Of a stretch of 64,000 nt of DNA, positions 49,102 to 61,604 are shown piece after piece. The stretch spans positions 372,001 to 436,000 of the forward strand of contig WACJ01000111.1 in assembly GCA_008973525.1 (NCBI GenBank), in the 5' to 3' direction. The first letter of the stretch is position 1; each line of letters opens with the position of its first letter. This stretch comes from Stenopsyche tienmushanensis. Its lineage: Eukaryota > Arthropoda > Insecta > Trichoptera > Stenopsychidae. Both the position numbers and the translations under genes were made by a program. A model generated the notes under the pieces. It saw only the letters and a list, made by a program, of their open reading frames with translations, was not told the DNA's origin and made no database searches.

Positions 49102-50344
49102 TACTTCGTATTTCTTTTTTTTCAAGCTAAAATGATTACATCCGCATCTCCAATCATCGTTGATTCTACAGCATTTTTTTGATACTCTTTCACTATCTCA
49201 GAACAAAATATTTTACCCAAGTCATCAGCAACACGTTCTCAATTGCAATCGCTGTTATATCACACCGAATGCAATTTAAAAGCATCCAAATGACTTTTGA
49301 AGCGCCGCTCTTCAACTCAATTACTCAACATCAATCTTTCTCATTTTGTTGAGCTATCAAAACGCGTAGAAAGTGCATTTAATGACATTGTGGTTCATTG
49401 TGATGTTCCGAGCGTAAAATAAGTCTAACTTATATAACCGAGAAAAAAATGAAAGTAAAATTGAAGTTCCGATGAGCGTTATGAGTATGAGCACGTGATT
49501 TGATTCGAGACGATGATGATTTTTGTTATTGTTGGCTTAAATTTGATTTTTGTGCCGGTCTTAAAGAGTATTTTTCTTTGTGTACAATCATAATGATTGT
49601 TAATTTGATGATATGTTATTATCCGGCAATGTATTCACAATTGCTTCCTGGATTCTGACGTTATATGCGCACATGTTATTAACTATCCTATTAAATATTG
49701 CATGATTATGCAATGATGTTGACGACATCCATCGGATAATATTCTGGAAATGCTGAATTTTCTTGTGGTAATTTCCCACTGCTTCTTTAAGTTGGTGTCG
49801 GGTTTATTGTAATTTAACCAGTCTTTCATTGTTAGCCCTATCCAACTTTCAAAACCAGACTGAACCTGGATTATCAAGATCGATTGGGAATATTATATTA
49901 ATTCATTATTTTAATGAATCCGTTCGTCATCCACAATGCCCTTCCCATTACAAATTAGAACTGTTTTCAACAAATTTGAATTAATTTGGTTCATTTTAGT
50001 TTTACAAGTATTCGCTTTTACTATATTTATATAACATTTTAGCTATACATTTGACCCTATTTCATAACTCATCAAAATAAGGTAAATTCATACATATTTA
50101 TTTTCAAAAAATTAATGCGGAAAAACCATATCCATTTAAAGTAAATAGTTATATCACGTCAAAAATATGGATATGATATAGCTTTTTAGTTATTAATAAA
50201 ATATTAAATTATGCAACATTTTGGTCTATTTTATGCAATACACTGTCATTATAGTTATTAAAATAAATTCTTAAGTCTATGGTTCAGTGTATAACGCTTT
50301 TTGTTAAGCAATCTTTACAGTTTGTTTACGATAATATCTACGGA

Positions 50345-50650
50345 ATAAAGCAGGGCTATCATTTCATTGATCCATTTACCTAATTTGTGATTTATGCCAT
50401 ATTGTAAACTGCGTGTATTATTAATGCTAAATATTATTCAACCTCAGATTTAAGCGTTTGTCGTATATTTGATGAAACCGAGGTTAAGGCATGTGTTTAA
50501 AGCCTCTCTAGGTTACGGTCACTTAGAAACCTTTCCAAGGTAAATTCAAAAATATTCAGGTTGTATTTTAATTGCCAAAAAGACCTTCGAGCTGGGTTCG
50601 AACTGGATTTAATTTATAAGCTCTTGTATACTCGAGGGCAGGGCTATCAC
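50345..50650. repeat. GGGCAGGGCTA-box repeat unit pair
   Basis: AAAGCAGGGCTATC (50348-50361) and CTCGAGGGCAGGGCTATC (50631-50648) lie 287 bases apart. The intervening sequence (CTCAGATTTAAGCGTTTGTC, TATATTTGATGAAACCGAGG) matches the reverse complement of 17420-17465, so these are units of the same dispersed repeat. Confidence 0.65.
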
Positions 50651-53600
50651 GACAAATGACGATTTCTGCTCAACAAAATTGACATAGTATATTCAAATAA
50701 CGTACCTACACTTTACTATATTTTATTTACAGTATTGTTTGGTATTGTTTATAATTTTAATCAAAAACTCTTTATTTTAACAACAAATTATAAACATACG
50801 ATCAACATCGATTTTAATTGATGAGCCATCAAATTGAAAGATTTGCAATAATTTAGTGTACCGTTTGAAGGACTCAGTTGTGGTATAATTTTAGCTACAT
50901 TTGGATTTATTTTAGTGACACTACAAGTATTTAAATTCATGATGGTTGTCATACCATTACCAATTTACCATCTGCATTATAAAGCCTGAGCATTAATATT
51001 ATAGAGCAGGAATCCAAAAAGAGCAAGCATCGTCTGAATGTTGTGTCATCGGGGTCAGATCTTTTAGGCCAGTCTGCTGAAAGTGTTACTGTATATATTT
51101 GGAGATTTCAAAGCCAATCTGACTTCGATATTTTGAAGGTTAAGCCTCGAATAACAATCGGATGAAACTAGAATGAATATTTTTGCATCTGATTTGCCAA
51201 AATCAATGGAAAACGTGTTAATGTATTCTGATTTTTTGCATTCATTACATCACAATGTGCATGCCGCTATTGAATAACATGGTCCGTTGTGGGAAGAGTA
51301 TCTTATTGCAAAACCGGAAGGACAATTTAACGAATATTATACAATAAATCGAGACCAGTGAAAGCTGACCGACCAGTTTCTTCTCTTGAATTCGTCACAT
51401 CGCTTATTCATAGGTCGTATTTTGATGCATGGGGCCGATATTAACCTACTATTTGGCTAAGGATTGGATCTATAATCGAATGCTTTAATAGCTATCGTTT
51501 GGTTGTTTGTATGACGAAGAAAATACGCAGAAGTGATGGAACAATTCAGACTTATTCATATTTCCGTCAAATTACTGATTTGTAACGATTATTAGGGCAT
51601 ATCACATGAACGTTCGGTATTCAATTTATTCAATCAAAGTCATTCACATTAGCTTCAATAGTTTCTTTCCAACTAGAACCGAAATTATTAATTGCATTTT
51701 TATAGAAATCCGCAATTTTAGAACCAAAAAGTCGTGGTTTCAAAATTTTGTATCAGGCGAAAAGATTAAAATCTATTGGAGAGAAATGTCATTTAAAGTA
51801 TTTAGTTTTAAAATGGTTATCTGCTGCTAAATTTTGGTTTCTAGTGCATATATTCGATTCATTTATAATGACTTCCTAGACGATTTAGAATGTCCTTATT
51901 TGTCCATCATACAGCAACCATGAGCTTTTTTGGTGCATCGAAAGCTTTGGCGAGTGTCCTGGATATTCATGCTGTTGTATATGGACTAGCTTCCACTACA
52001 GTTCATATTCGATCGAATATTACCAATACATTCGGAAACATGAGCAGATCAACATGCTCAAAATATTTAAAAGAAGTGAATGATTTTATTTTTTTTTGTA
52101 AATGTCAAGTATAGAAGGCTTTCGCATTTCGCAACTCATTCATACAACTCCTCTTATACAAATCCTATATTGAAATAATTTAACCATATATGAAGGACAA
52201 AAGGGAAAGCGAGAGATTCTCATTATAATATGGTTCGGTAAAAAAATATGTCTCTATGGTTTATATACAAATTTCCACACCTTTAAAAACAAGTATGGTT
52301 ATTCTTTTCAACTGTGATATACTGTGATCATAATTGAGTGTATATTATATGCTTAGCACTTTGACGTACACAGCCGTCAAATCCCGTCATGCGTCAGCAG
52401 ATAATATGTACTTGCTTTTTGCGCCAGATAAGTCTATGCATCTTCGTGGACTCTTCAAATCTTATCTCACATCGACGAAACTCATCAAAACGAAAACAAA
52501 CTTAAGCGGCTCAAAAACTCTCAAACTTCTCTGAGAACTGTCAACAATCAATGTCATTGATTCAAAAAAAAATTGTGTGTTTTAGCGATGGTTTAACTCC
52601 AATTGTACGTTCATAAATTGCAAAAATCGTTATTCCAGACTTAAGGAATACAAGATCCATATTTAGTTAGTAATACCTAATTTTTACATATTATATAACC
52701 AAAACGATTTAAATTAATCCTCACACTCATAAAGCATTCCAAGAGTCGTATCTCGGCCACACTTGTTGTGTAAGTACTTCATTCCAGGTAACTTGGTGAA
52801 AGGCATTTCGATGTAACTCTCACTCGGAAGTGGGCAATGTTTTGGTACTTGCAGTTGACTCAACAGTTGCGCAACTGACAACCTTTCTTATCCAGTGTTG
52901 TATCACACCATTTCGTACCTTAAGTTGTATAACGCGTTTGGTAAACTCTCTTTTGTAGCCAGAGTACCTTCAAACATTACGTTATGAAGTCATAAGATCG
53001 TATAAAAAACCTCATCATGATATGCCTTAACGATTGATAATGGATATCCTGGTCACGAGCTGCTTTGCTTTGTTCCTCAAATTAAGTTTCTTAAATGACA
53101 AACCGTCAATTATACATCTGAAATATTTGTCGATGGTAATGAGGATTTCCCCAGAATTAGCTTCCATCATGACCATTATCGACCTACAATGATTCAATGC
53201 GTATTTTAGTGTAATTTGCACGATAAGAGACCATAATTGGAAACTTGCCGTCTTTCAAATGGATGCGAACGTTTATGTTATCAGAAAACCACTAGAATTT
53301 CCAACAAACCACATAATGAGTACGCGCGATAGGAAGGAAACATATATAAAAAATATATCTATTCACTAGTCCAGATGAACAAATGTATCGTGTTTTTCCT
53401 CATTTCAAATTTGTAATTTCCATATGGAATTTGTAAATGAGCATAAATGCATTTTAGTTTCATCAGTTTCAAATCGATGGTGGTTTAATGATTTGTATGT
53501 TAGAAGATCTACCGATAGTGATAGATTTTAGTTATTTTTAAATGTTCTCTATTCGATTGAATCGATTTGCTTTTCAGCATACTTAGTATATATTCAAAAG

Positions 53601-54574
53601 TGTTTTTTATTTGAATCCTTCATTGTGATTGCCTTCATTCATTTATCACCAACTGACAATGATGACTCTTACTAAATGTATGATACATGATTATTCGAAG
53701 ACAATGGAAGATCTCTAGAATTGATGGTTATTAAGTCCGATTTATTTATAATATATAAATTGGTTCTACACGAAGATATAACCAATATTCTATTGTTAAA
53801 TGTCACAATGATACCTTTGGTAACTTCATTGATTTTGGTAATCAGTTCTAGTATTAATAGTTCAATTCATTTTTTCAACCGGCTCTATCGATCCGGTTCG
53901 ATCTTATGTAGGCGTACCTTTGAACATTGATGATTTAAATGTGTGCAAAGGCAAAAAATGACAAATCTTTATAAATTTTGTTGTAAGGAGTTAAGCAAGA
54001 GCAGCTGTTTTTAAGCTTGTTCTACATCATTTTATAGTAATCTTGTGGGGTATGACCAGATTGTATTATAGATCCCATCGTTAGTGTATTATTAATTATA
54101 AATCTTGGTTTTAAAGATTAGCCAAAATCTTATTTTGATTTTAACTGAATCAATCAAAAAAGCCTTCTTCAGTAGTATATTGATTTTGTAGTCAATTTTT
54201 TGCAAAAAATCTTCTATTTTAGCATAATTTGTTCTCTCTGTGAATGATCTTCATTTAAAAAATGCAACTCCATCTGTTCGATCAAGTTCAGATCTTTCTT
54301 TATGCTTTTTATGATAAAATGCCTAAAAACTTCATCGTAACTAGGAATTTTGATTTCTCGATCATTTTCAATTTTCGAGAAAATTTTATATACAAAAAAT
54401 CTATGTAAAACAGTAAAATATTGCATATAAATATAATATTATTATCTTAGTATGTAATTGAAATAACTTAAAATATGGGTAAAATTTAATAACATCCTAG
54501 TAATAAAAATTGCTTTCTTAAATTTCTCGAGAAATTTTCTGATTTGTAATGAGAACTCTCAATTTTGCAAATTT

Positions 54575-55085
54575 TTCAAGAGCTTAGGCGACGTCTAGGG
54601 CAGTAACTGTCTAATTTATGCATAAGTATATACAGTACATATATTTTTTCCAAATTGTTATATTAACCTTTCTCTACCGGTGATGTATTTACTACACCTC
54701 GACTCTAATAATCAGAATAACGATATGAAATATAATAGATACGGGATTCAGCATTTTTGTATTCTTCCGTAATATAATTACGAATCATATTAAAGTATTT
54801 TAGTACAAAAGTATTCATTAGCAGCGACGGAAATAAATAATTTATTGGAAAATCGAGAATTTTGCGAGTTTTAGTTGATGTCTCAGTAGAGAGGAATTTT
54901 TAGGAACTAGCATTTAAATATCTGATGACGATACCTCCAACGAGCTTGGAGGTTGAGCGTGGAAAAAATAATATTGAAAATCCTGATCCCGGGATCCCGA
55001 GACTGATCCCGGGATGGTCTAATGCAAGCCCGAGATCCCGGGATCGAAATTTTGGCTCGGGATTGGATTCCATAATCGTAACCAT
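54575..55085 (+). repeat. Family E repeat, copy 2
   Basis: Blocks GCTTAGGCGACG, GCAGTAACTGTCTAATTTAT, GATGTATTTACTACACCTCG, TTCTTCCGTAATATAATTAC, GCAGCGACGGAAATAAATAA, CGATACCTCCAACGAGCTTG and GATCCCGGGATCCCGAGA match 39636-40395 in inverted order. CCCGGGAT words form overlapping palindromes at 54987-55050. A short minus-strand open piece just beyond (55090-55203, starting MKDVNAKDIQELLVKDE) looks protein-like, but I do not recognise it. Confidence 0.7.
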
Positions 55086-56377
55086 CTGTTCTATTGTCTT
55101 CTAAATTTTGGGCTACCACAGATGCTATTTTCGCCAAATTTGCTCCATCGATCTCATCTTTCACCAGCAATTCTTGAATATCCTTGGCATTCACATCCTT
55201 CAATCAATATAGTTGCTGATCAATATTTATGATTCTGAGATTTAACAACTTATCATCATATATTTCTCAGCTATTTCAAAATATGTTTTTAAAATGAAGA
55301 TGTCTAATTATAATTGCTTAAACATTTAATTAAATCATTTTCAATTTCTCATGTAAGAATCCTTGATTCCTTGTGGCCTCCATAGCATACGTCTATTGCG
55401 TGATCAAAAAAATAATTTATTGTTTAGTACACCAACAAACCCATTAAAGCAATGCACCAACAAAACCATTAAACAAGAAAGGCGTTATAATAACAACATT
55501 TTTTTTTATACGCACCATCAATTAACTTATGATGCGAATATTTATCATATTGACCTTTTCCAAATGTATTTTGTGAGTAAATTTTTTCGCCAAGTGTTCG
55601 ACTATTAAATACGATTCAATCTATCTCGATCGTGCTTTTGGGTATTCGGTGATCGATTGTTGCGAATTTCAAAGTGGACCGATACTATCATATACGTAAC
55701 TGATGCCAAAACCAGTATATATTGACCCAGAAAAGCGGCGCTTGAAAAAAATCTGCAAAATGCGTTCTGGCTATAATAACACGCATCAGATCGTTTAACC
55801 ATAACATTATGCAATTAATACTTTCTCTTTGTGTCCAACCGGTAATAATTTTCAACAGTCCACCTTTTCATTACCATCGATCTTGTCGCAGATCGGACAT
55901 GTGACGTTCTTAAATGCCAATCGTCGGTATTTTTTAAATTTTATTTTGTAAGGATCCAGGTTTTGAATCGCTATATAAATTGCGCTGCTTAAGAAAGGCC
56001 TTACGAAGGCCTTGACTCCAACTTCAGGTTAAAATATCTCTTGGTAATTTTGTACTCAATGTCTCGCTTCAAGTAACCCTTTTTTACTGAGGGCCTTGAA
56101 ACTCTATATCCGTTTCAATTGGATTGCATGGACGAGCTTCTCTTGATACGCTCAAGAAATACATTCACATAATAAAATGCGAGGGTAGATCAAATATAAA
56201 CTCTATATAATATTTATGGGTATTAATTAATAGTTTCAGGTACAAATAGAAATAGAAACTACAAATTTAGAGAAAGTTGAGGGAAAATCTTCATTCTTCA
56301 AGAAAGATCATTATTTTTATAGCTTTTAATTTCATGATCAATTTTAAAATTTCATTCGGTTTATAAGCACTCTAGGA

Positions 56378-56714
56378 CAGTGGTTCTTAAACAGGGGTCC
56401 GCGGACCCCTGGGGGTCCGCGAAGCCATTTCTGGGGGTCCGCCAAGATATAAAAAATACATTTATCTGTAGTTGAACAAGATATTTTCGTGAAATTATTT
56501 ACAGAAAACATTATAAGAAGATCTATTTTGTCCAAGAAATGTTTGTTTGTTTGAAAAATTAAGTCACAAGGGTTGGGATGAGATTCACCAAAAAAAATTG
56601 TTCAAGAGGGGGGGGGGGGGGGTCCGCGAGAAAAAATTTGCTCAAGAGGGGGTCCGCGAAGGAAATTTTGCTCCAAGAGGGGGTCCGCGGACTACATAAG
56701 TTTAAGAAGCGCTG
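56378..56714 (+). mobile_element. hAT-type MITE, 337 bp, exact 8-bp target duplication
   Basis: The left end is CAGTGGTTCTTAAACAGGGG and the right end is TTTAAGAAGCGCTG, inverted relatives of the CAGTGGTTCTTAAA type seen in hAT elements. CTCTAGGA flanks both sides (56370-56377 and 56715-56722). Inside are repeated GGGGGTCCGCGA units: three to four tandem copies of a roughly 30-base module (CAAGAGGGGGTCCGCGA plus AAATTTTGCT) at 56600-56695, plus a run of 15 G at 56608-56622. It encodes no transposase. Confidence 0.9.
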
Positions 56715-56858
56715 CTCTAGGATATCTGAAATGTCACTTCAACTCTCAACACGTTCATCAGTTTTTTTTTCATTCAGGCTTACCTATAACGAAAAGTAAA
56801 AAAGATTCTTAATCTGTATGAGTGTCGCTATTATATAAAACTCAATTAATATTTTTCG

Positions 56859-57105
56859 TTAAAAAGTAACAAAATGGCGCTGGTTTGAAAAAAAATTTGG
56901 AAAAAAACACCTTTTTTGGAGGTATTTTTTAATGTAAAACATATGATAAATTAACATTTTAACCTGATTTTGCGAACCATCATAGCCATACTTGTGTAAA
57001 TTAAGCTCGTAAAATTTCAGACCAATCGGCGACTTGGTTTTTCGAAATTCTATAAACGCCGCGTGCAAAAATGTCGTTTCAAAAAAAACGCGTTTAAAGT
57101 TTTAA
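56859..57105. repeat. Possible element sharing the ACGCGTTTAAAG word
   Basis: Sequence with A-runs and TTTCAAAAAAAACGCGTTTAAA followed by GTTTTAAG (57079-57108) resembles the end region of families A and C. A 69-codon minus-strand frame is A/T-driven. It is not a full copy of either family; assignment is uncertain. Confidence 0.3.
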
Positions 57106-58899
57106 GTACTAAAAAATTGTCGAAAAGGAAAATATACTATTAATCAGCGATTCCAGTTCCATAAAACAATATTTCAGCTATCTCAGCTTTGTATTTTTTA
57201 GCTGATCTGGCATCTCTGCGATCTGTTATAGCTTCTTTAGAAGATTTTGAGCCTCGACGATTGACAAGACGTATATATTCTTCGTTGCGCGTCTGCATGA
57301 ATCGTGATCCCTAGAACATCCATTATTTTTGTGGGTTCAAATGGATTCAAATCCTTCGTTAAAAATAGAGATTTCAGTATGTGTCGCGATTTCTAGTAGT
57401 GTTTTACCACAAAAACTATGTTTCGGTATCAGAGACCCTATGCACGCGTTGAAACGCGTTGTTAAATTGTGTATTCGAAACAAGGCATCTTTCCAAGTAA
57501 ATCATCAGACGACTTCATAAATGGATCTTAAGAATTGCTAAACTTTCTTGTTGAGAGCGGGAGGATGCTTATATAATATCTTTCGCACCAAGAATCTGCG
57601 CCTTTTGAACAGTATGAATGCTGAGGGGAGTGTGAATCAATTAAATTTGTATGACAATATAAGGCCCAAATAGCATTTCTCATATTTTCTATTGAGTTGA
57701 TATCGACTGATGACTAAACCTTAATAATTAGATACATATTTTATCAATTTATTAGTTAGAAGTTCGGTTTTCGAAGCACTTCGTACAGATCTTTTACTTT
57801 TTGAGCCCTTACTATCCACTTGCTTATTCGCCTCTTTTTCAAATCTGTTTTAACATTTTTTTGAATTTATTTTCTCCCTTAGTAGAGCAAAAATAAGAAA
57901 CATCCTTGTCGAAAACCTCTGACCTGCAAACAAAAATAGGTATAGGGGACAAACCTGCGACTGCAGCGGTCTCAGAGCCGTCGGGGCGCAATCTGGGCGA
58001 AGTGATTGCTTCGAGCACATTTCACGAATTAGTTGTAAAGCATTAAAATAATCCGAATTTCTTCACCAAAGCTATGGACGACATTATTAGAGATATGTAC
58101 TTTCGCAAAATGAAATTTTAAATTTGAAAAAGTAACATGACATAGACTATTTCATTAAATCGAATCCAAAAATAAATAATAATTTCCACATTACTTTTAG
58201 ATGTAAAAACGTAAAATTTTATCGTTTTTGCATAGTGAATGTGGAAACGATTATCTCCCTTTCTAATCTACAGTGTAATTTTTATAATTCGGTTATGTAT
58301 TATTTATTTGTATCCATTTCATGTGCTATCAATAATTTATGATCATCGAACTATTTACAACAGTTTCTTCAGCGTATTCGGATTTCTTACACATTTTGAT
58401 CAACATGTTTGCCATGTATGGATACCAATTATTCGATTAATGCGGTCTATCTGAGATCATTTCCCGTCTGTTACTCGTTTCGTTAAAGCGGAAGAATTCG
58501 TTCTCAAGGTAAAATGCAGACGGCATACAGAAATTGAAGCTGAAGGCTGTTGCTTCCACATCTCAGCCCTTTAATAGGCTTTCTTGTTGTTTTTTTAAGT
58601 CCTGACAACCTTCGCAGCCTTTCACTTACAATCAGATCTTTGGTAGTCTTTTGAAACTGGTCACGGTTTTACTTCTTGAATATCATATGAATTAAAGACA
58701 TGCGAATCGCACTGGCTTTACATATTTTAGGTCGAATTTATATATAAATAAGGATGCCTTTTTGCGCAAGTTTTAATGAGCTGAAAGTCTCAAGTATCAT
58801 TGAGCAATGTCTTTACGATTCATAAGTTTCGCTCTTTATATAGGCCTTAAAAGTTCCTTCGACGATAATAATAAGTAAATACTTATATGGTAATTGACC

Positions 58900-59555
58900 A
58901 GAACTTTATATGACGCTTATTAATTAGACACCTTAACGAGCAATTTCTACACCGGATTATACTTATGATGAAAAATGGATATTATACGACAATGTTAAAA
59001 GAATTAAGCAGTGGCTTTCAACTAATCAACCGGCTATAACAACTCCTAAATCTTCTTCGACTATAAAAAAAGGTCCTCTTGAGTATATGGTGGGATTGTG
59101 GTGGGATAATACACTTTGAGTTTCTAAAACTAGGATAAACTATCAATGCACAAATTTATTGCTCATAATTAGACAGAATAAATACAAATTTATTAGAAAA
59201 ACATACAAATTTCGTCAACCGAAAAGACGTTATATTGCATCGTGATAATGCTAGGCCACATACTGCTAAAGTAACCCAGAAAAAACATAAGGAACTCAAT
59301 TGGGAACTGCTACCTCGTCAGCCATATTCGCCAAATATTGCGCCGTTTTGAAATGTAAATGAACTTGAAATTCACCTAAATAACTATTTTTCGATAAAGT
59401 TTTTATAAAAGAGAGATTGAAACTTTGTCTGAAAGATGGCAAAGAGTTGTAAATAATAATGGAAATTATATATTTGATTGAATAATTAAAATAAAATCGT
59501 AACAAATTTTTATTCGTTTTAATTCGAAATAATTGATTACTTATGGGTCTCCCTA
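58900..59555 (+). pseudogene. Mariner transposase relic
   Basis: The plus strand reads DEKWILYDNVKR (first catalytic D), IKQWLSTNQPAI, a damaged WWD-type segment, then after frame changes INTNLLEK-like, VNRKDVILHRDNARPHTAKV (second catalytic D), WELLPRQPYSPNIAPF and LNNYFS, ending near SERWQRVVNNNGNYIFD-like words. The block with the third catalytic aspartate is deleted right after NIAPF. Possible ends are AGACACCTTAACG at about 58927 and TTATGGGTCTCCCTAA at 59542, which are poorly matched. Confidence 0.75.
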
Positions 59556-61471
59556 ATAAATGGCCGTGACGTTAGAATTTTTGTCCATAATTTAACGAAC
59601 ATGTCTGATGAAAAATGGGGTATTTTTTATCAGCGACATTACATCTATATTATGACGAAATTGTTAACGTTTAATCTGGCTGACATTGCTTGAAAAGCTG
59701 TAATTATTCTGCGAACATATTTTGTTGTGCTGATCGTTGAAATTCGGTAATGATTTCATTGAATATTTGCCTGCGCGCGCACATGGTATTGGCATGTCAG
59801 GTTTCGCCACATTACTACCATTCCATAAAAAAATTAATCATGTAATCATTTAAATTTGCTTGTATACAAATTCAAATCGATCATTTAAATATCTGAACAG
59901 TTGACGTATGTAAATAAAAATAATTAAATGACTTGAAACTGAAATGAATACAAGGATCTGGATTTAGACATATGTATGCCAATCTTGATAAATATATATT
60001 TTTAAAATATGATTGCCCTGTTTATCGTCCTTGTGTATAAAAATTGCAATTTTGCTTGTATTGTCATGTGGTGTATAGAAGATGCGAAAATCACGCGTGC
60101 GTACATCCAATCCTCAATTAACGGTCGAAATCACGTTGACACTCTTTGCTTATCTCATGTTAATGAGATAATTTATGCAATTTGAGGCTATTTATGCAAA
60201 TATACATTATCACACATTAATGAACGACTTTATTAAATCATACGTAAAAGTGAACATTGGAAGGAATGCCGACTTGTAACGAGCTGTTCAGAATTTGACT
60301 TTAAAATTAAAATATTTTTTTACACAAGTTGAAACGTCCAACTCTGCCAAAAGCAACATTTAAAACAGTAAAAGTTTATCATATTAAACAGGATTATATC
60401 GACATTTTATTTGGTCACTTGTTGCATTTAAATGCATATTCATGTGATGCAATAATTTATTTTGACATAAAATCGACTTGACCAGCATTGACCTTGATGC
60501 ATTCGCCTTGATATTGGTATAATTTTATAATTATTTGCAAAACAGCTATATTCATGATATAATATTCTTGCATATATGTGTATTAAATATACTTTGTCTG
60601 TATTGAATTGCACATCACTTGCAACGTAGCTTACCTTGAAATTGCAATTGCAAGTCACATCGACGTCCACTTTTTTTATATTTATTGGTCTATATTTTTC
60701 TTTATATGTAAACCAAAGAGATTGTAGTCAATCGGGCGAAATCAATATCGTTTTATGTATATTGCAAAATGTGGTATATATTGCCATAATTTTCATTATT
60801 TATACCATAAATATTTCCTCGCCTTACATTAATATTTAATGTATCGCTAAATATCAAGAACGACTTAAAATCAATACTTCTTTCCATTATAGGATCATTT
60901 TCTATTAAAAATATTTAATTTAATAGCCAATTCTTTGCCTTAATTAATCGTTTTTAATGTGAAACATGTAGATACTTCGCTGCAACTCCTTTCTGAGTCA
61001 TTAATTATGGTAGATTCATTTAATATTTCGACTTAATCGTCTTAGTTCAATGTACGATACTCTAATATTTCTTGGATGTCACGAATATCCACGTTATAAA
61101 AACCTTCTCCACCAATAAAATATCAATTTTAGGACTCAAAATCATCAATAAAGATAAAAAATATCCGTCGATAAACATGAATCGAACTATGATCTATAGA
61201 CTTTAATCTGACTGTTTCTAACGTGCTAATTAAACATATTCGAAAATAATCATATATAATTTTACCTCAAGCAATCTTTGGCATGATCAATAGCGCAAAT
61301 ATAATATATAATTTTTTAAATTGGATTTGATTATTAATAGCTTAAATATGAAGGTTTATCTTATGGCAGGGTTGTGCAATGGATAAACAACGATGCATCT
61401 TCTTTAACCTACAGACACAAATATTATGAATGCTTATTTTTGTATTGAAACATTTATTTTTCTGATTCCAG

Positions 61472-61604
61472 GTAGTAAAACCAGGAGCGAAGTCATATCA
61501 ATTGTGAAGAATGTCTGCCTTCCTAAACTTATATGCGAATTGAGCTCTGGATCACAGAAACGGAAGCTCACAGAGAGCGAAAGCTCACTGTTGCAACTCA
61601 TAAG
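61472..61604 (+). CDS. Second coding exon of the 41921 gene (internal exon)
   Basis: A pyrimidine-rich acceptor (TTTTTCTGATTCCAG, ending 61471) precedes 133 bases that stay open in the frame set by the phase-1 end of exon 1, and a good donor GTAACT follows at 61605. The exon ends in phase 2. Its translation continues as S-S-K-T-R-S-E-V and contains VCLPKLICEL and KLTESESSLLQLI, with two cysteines six residues apart and a basic QKRK site between. The compact C-x5-C plus charged-helix layout looks like a small exported insect protein, but I cannot name the family. The rest of the gene lies to the right of the window. Confidence 0.72.

Larger units (their letters stand above)
42177..61471 (+). 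other. Predicted 19.3-kb intron between the two coding exons
   Basis: The interval starts with GTATGT and ends with a pyrimidine-rich TTTATTTTTCTGATTCCAG acceptor. Flanking exons agree in strand and phase. It contains family C copy 2, a box repeat array, two mariner relics, family E copy 2 and a hAT-type MITE, all described separately. Stretches 42550-44990, 45900-48400, 49110-50330, 50660-54570, 55210-56365, 57110-58900 and 59560-61450 show no gene or repeat I can support; open frames there look like chance. An additional small exon inside the interval cannot be excluded. Confidence 0.6.

Noticed and set aside
54907..55203. 98-codon minus-strand open frame
   Set aside because: Most of it runs through the CCCGGGAT block of family E. 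Only the first 35-40 residues look protein-like, and they are not recognised.
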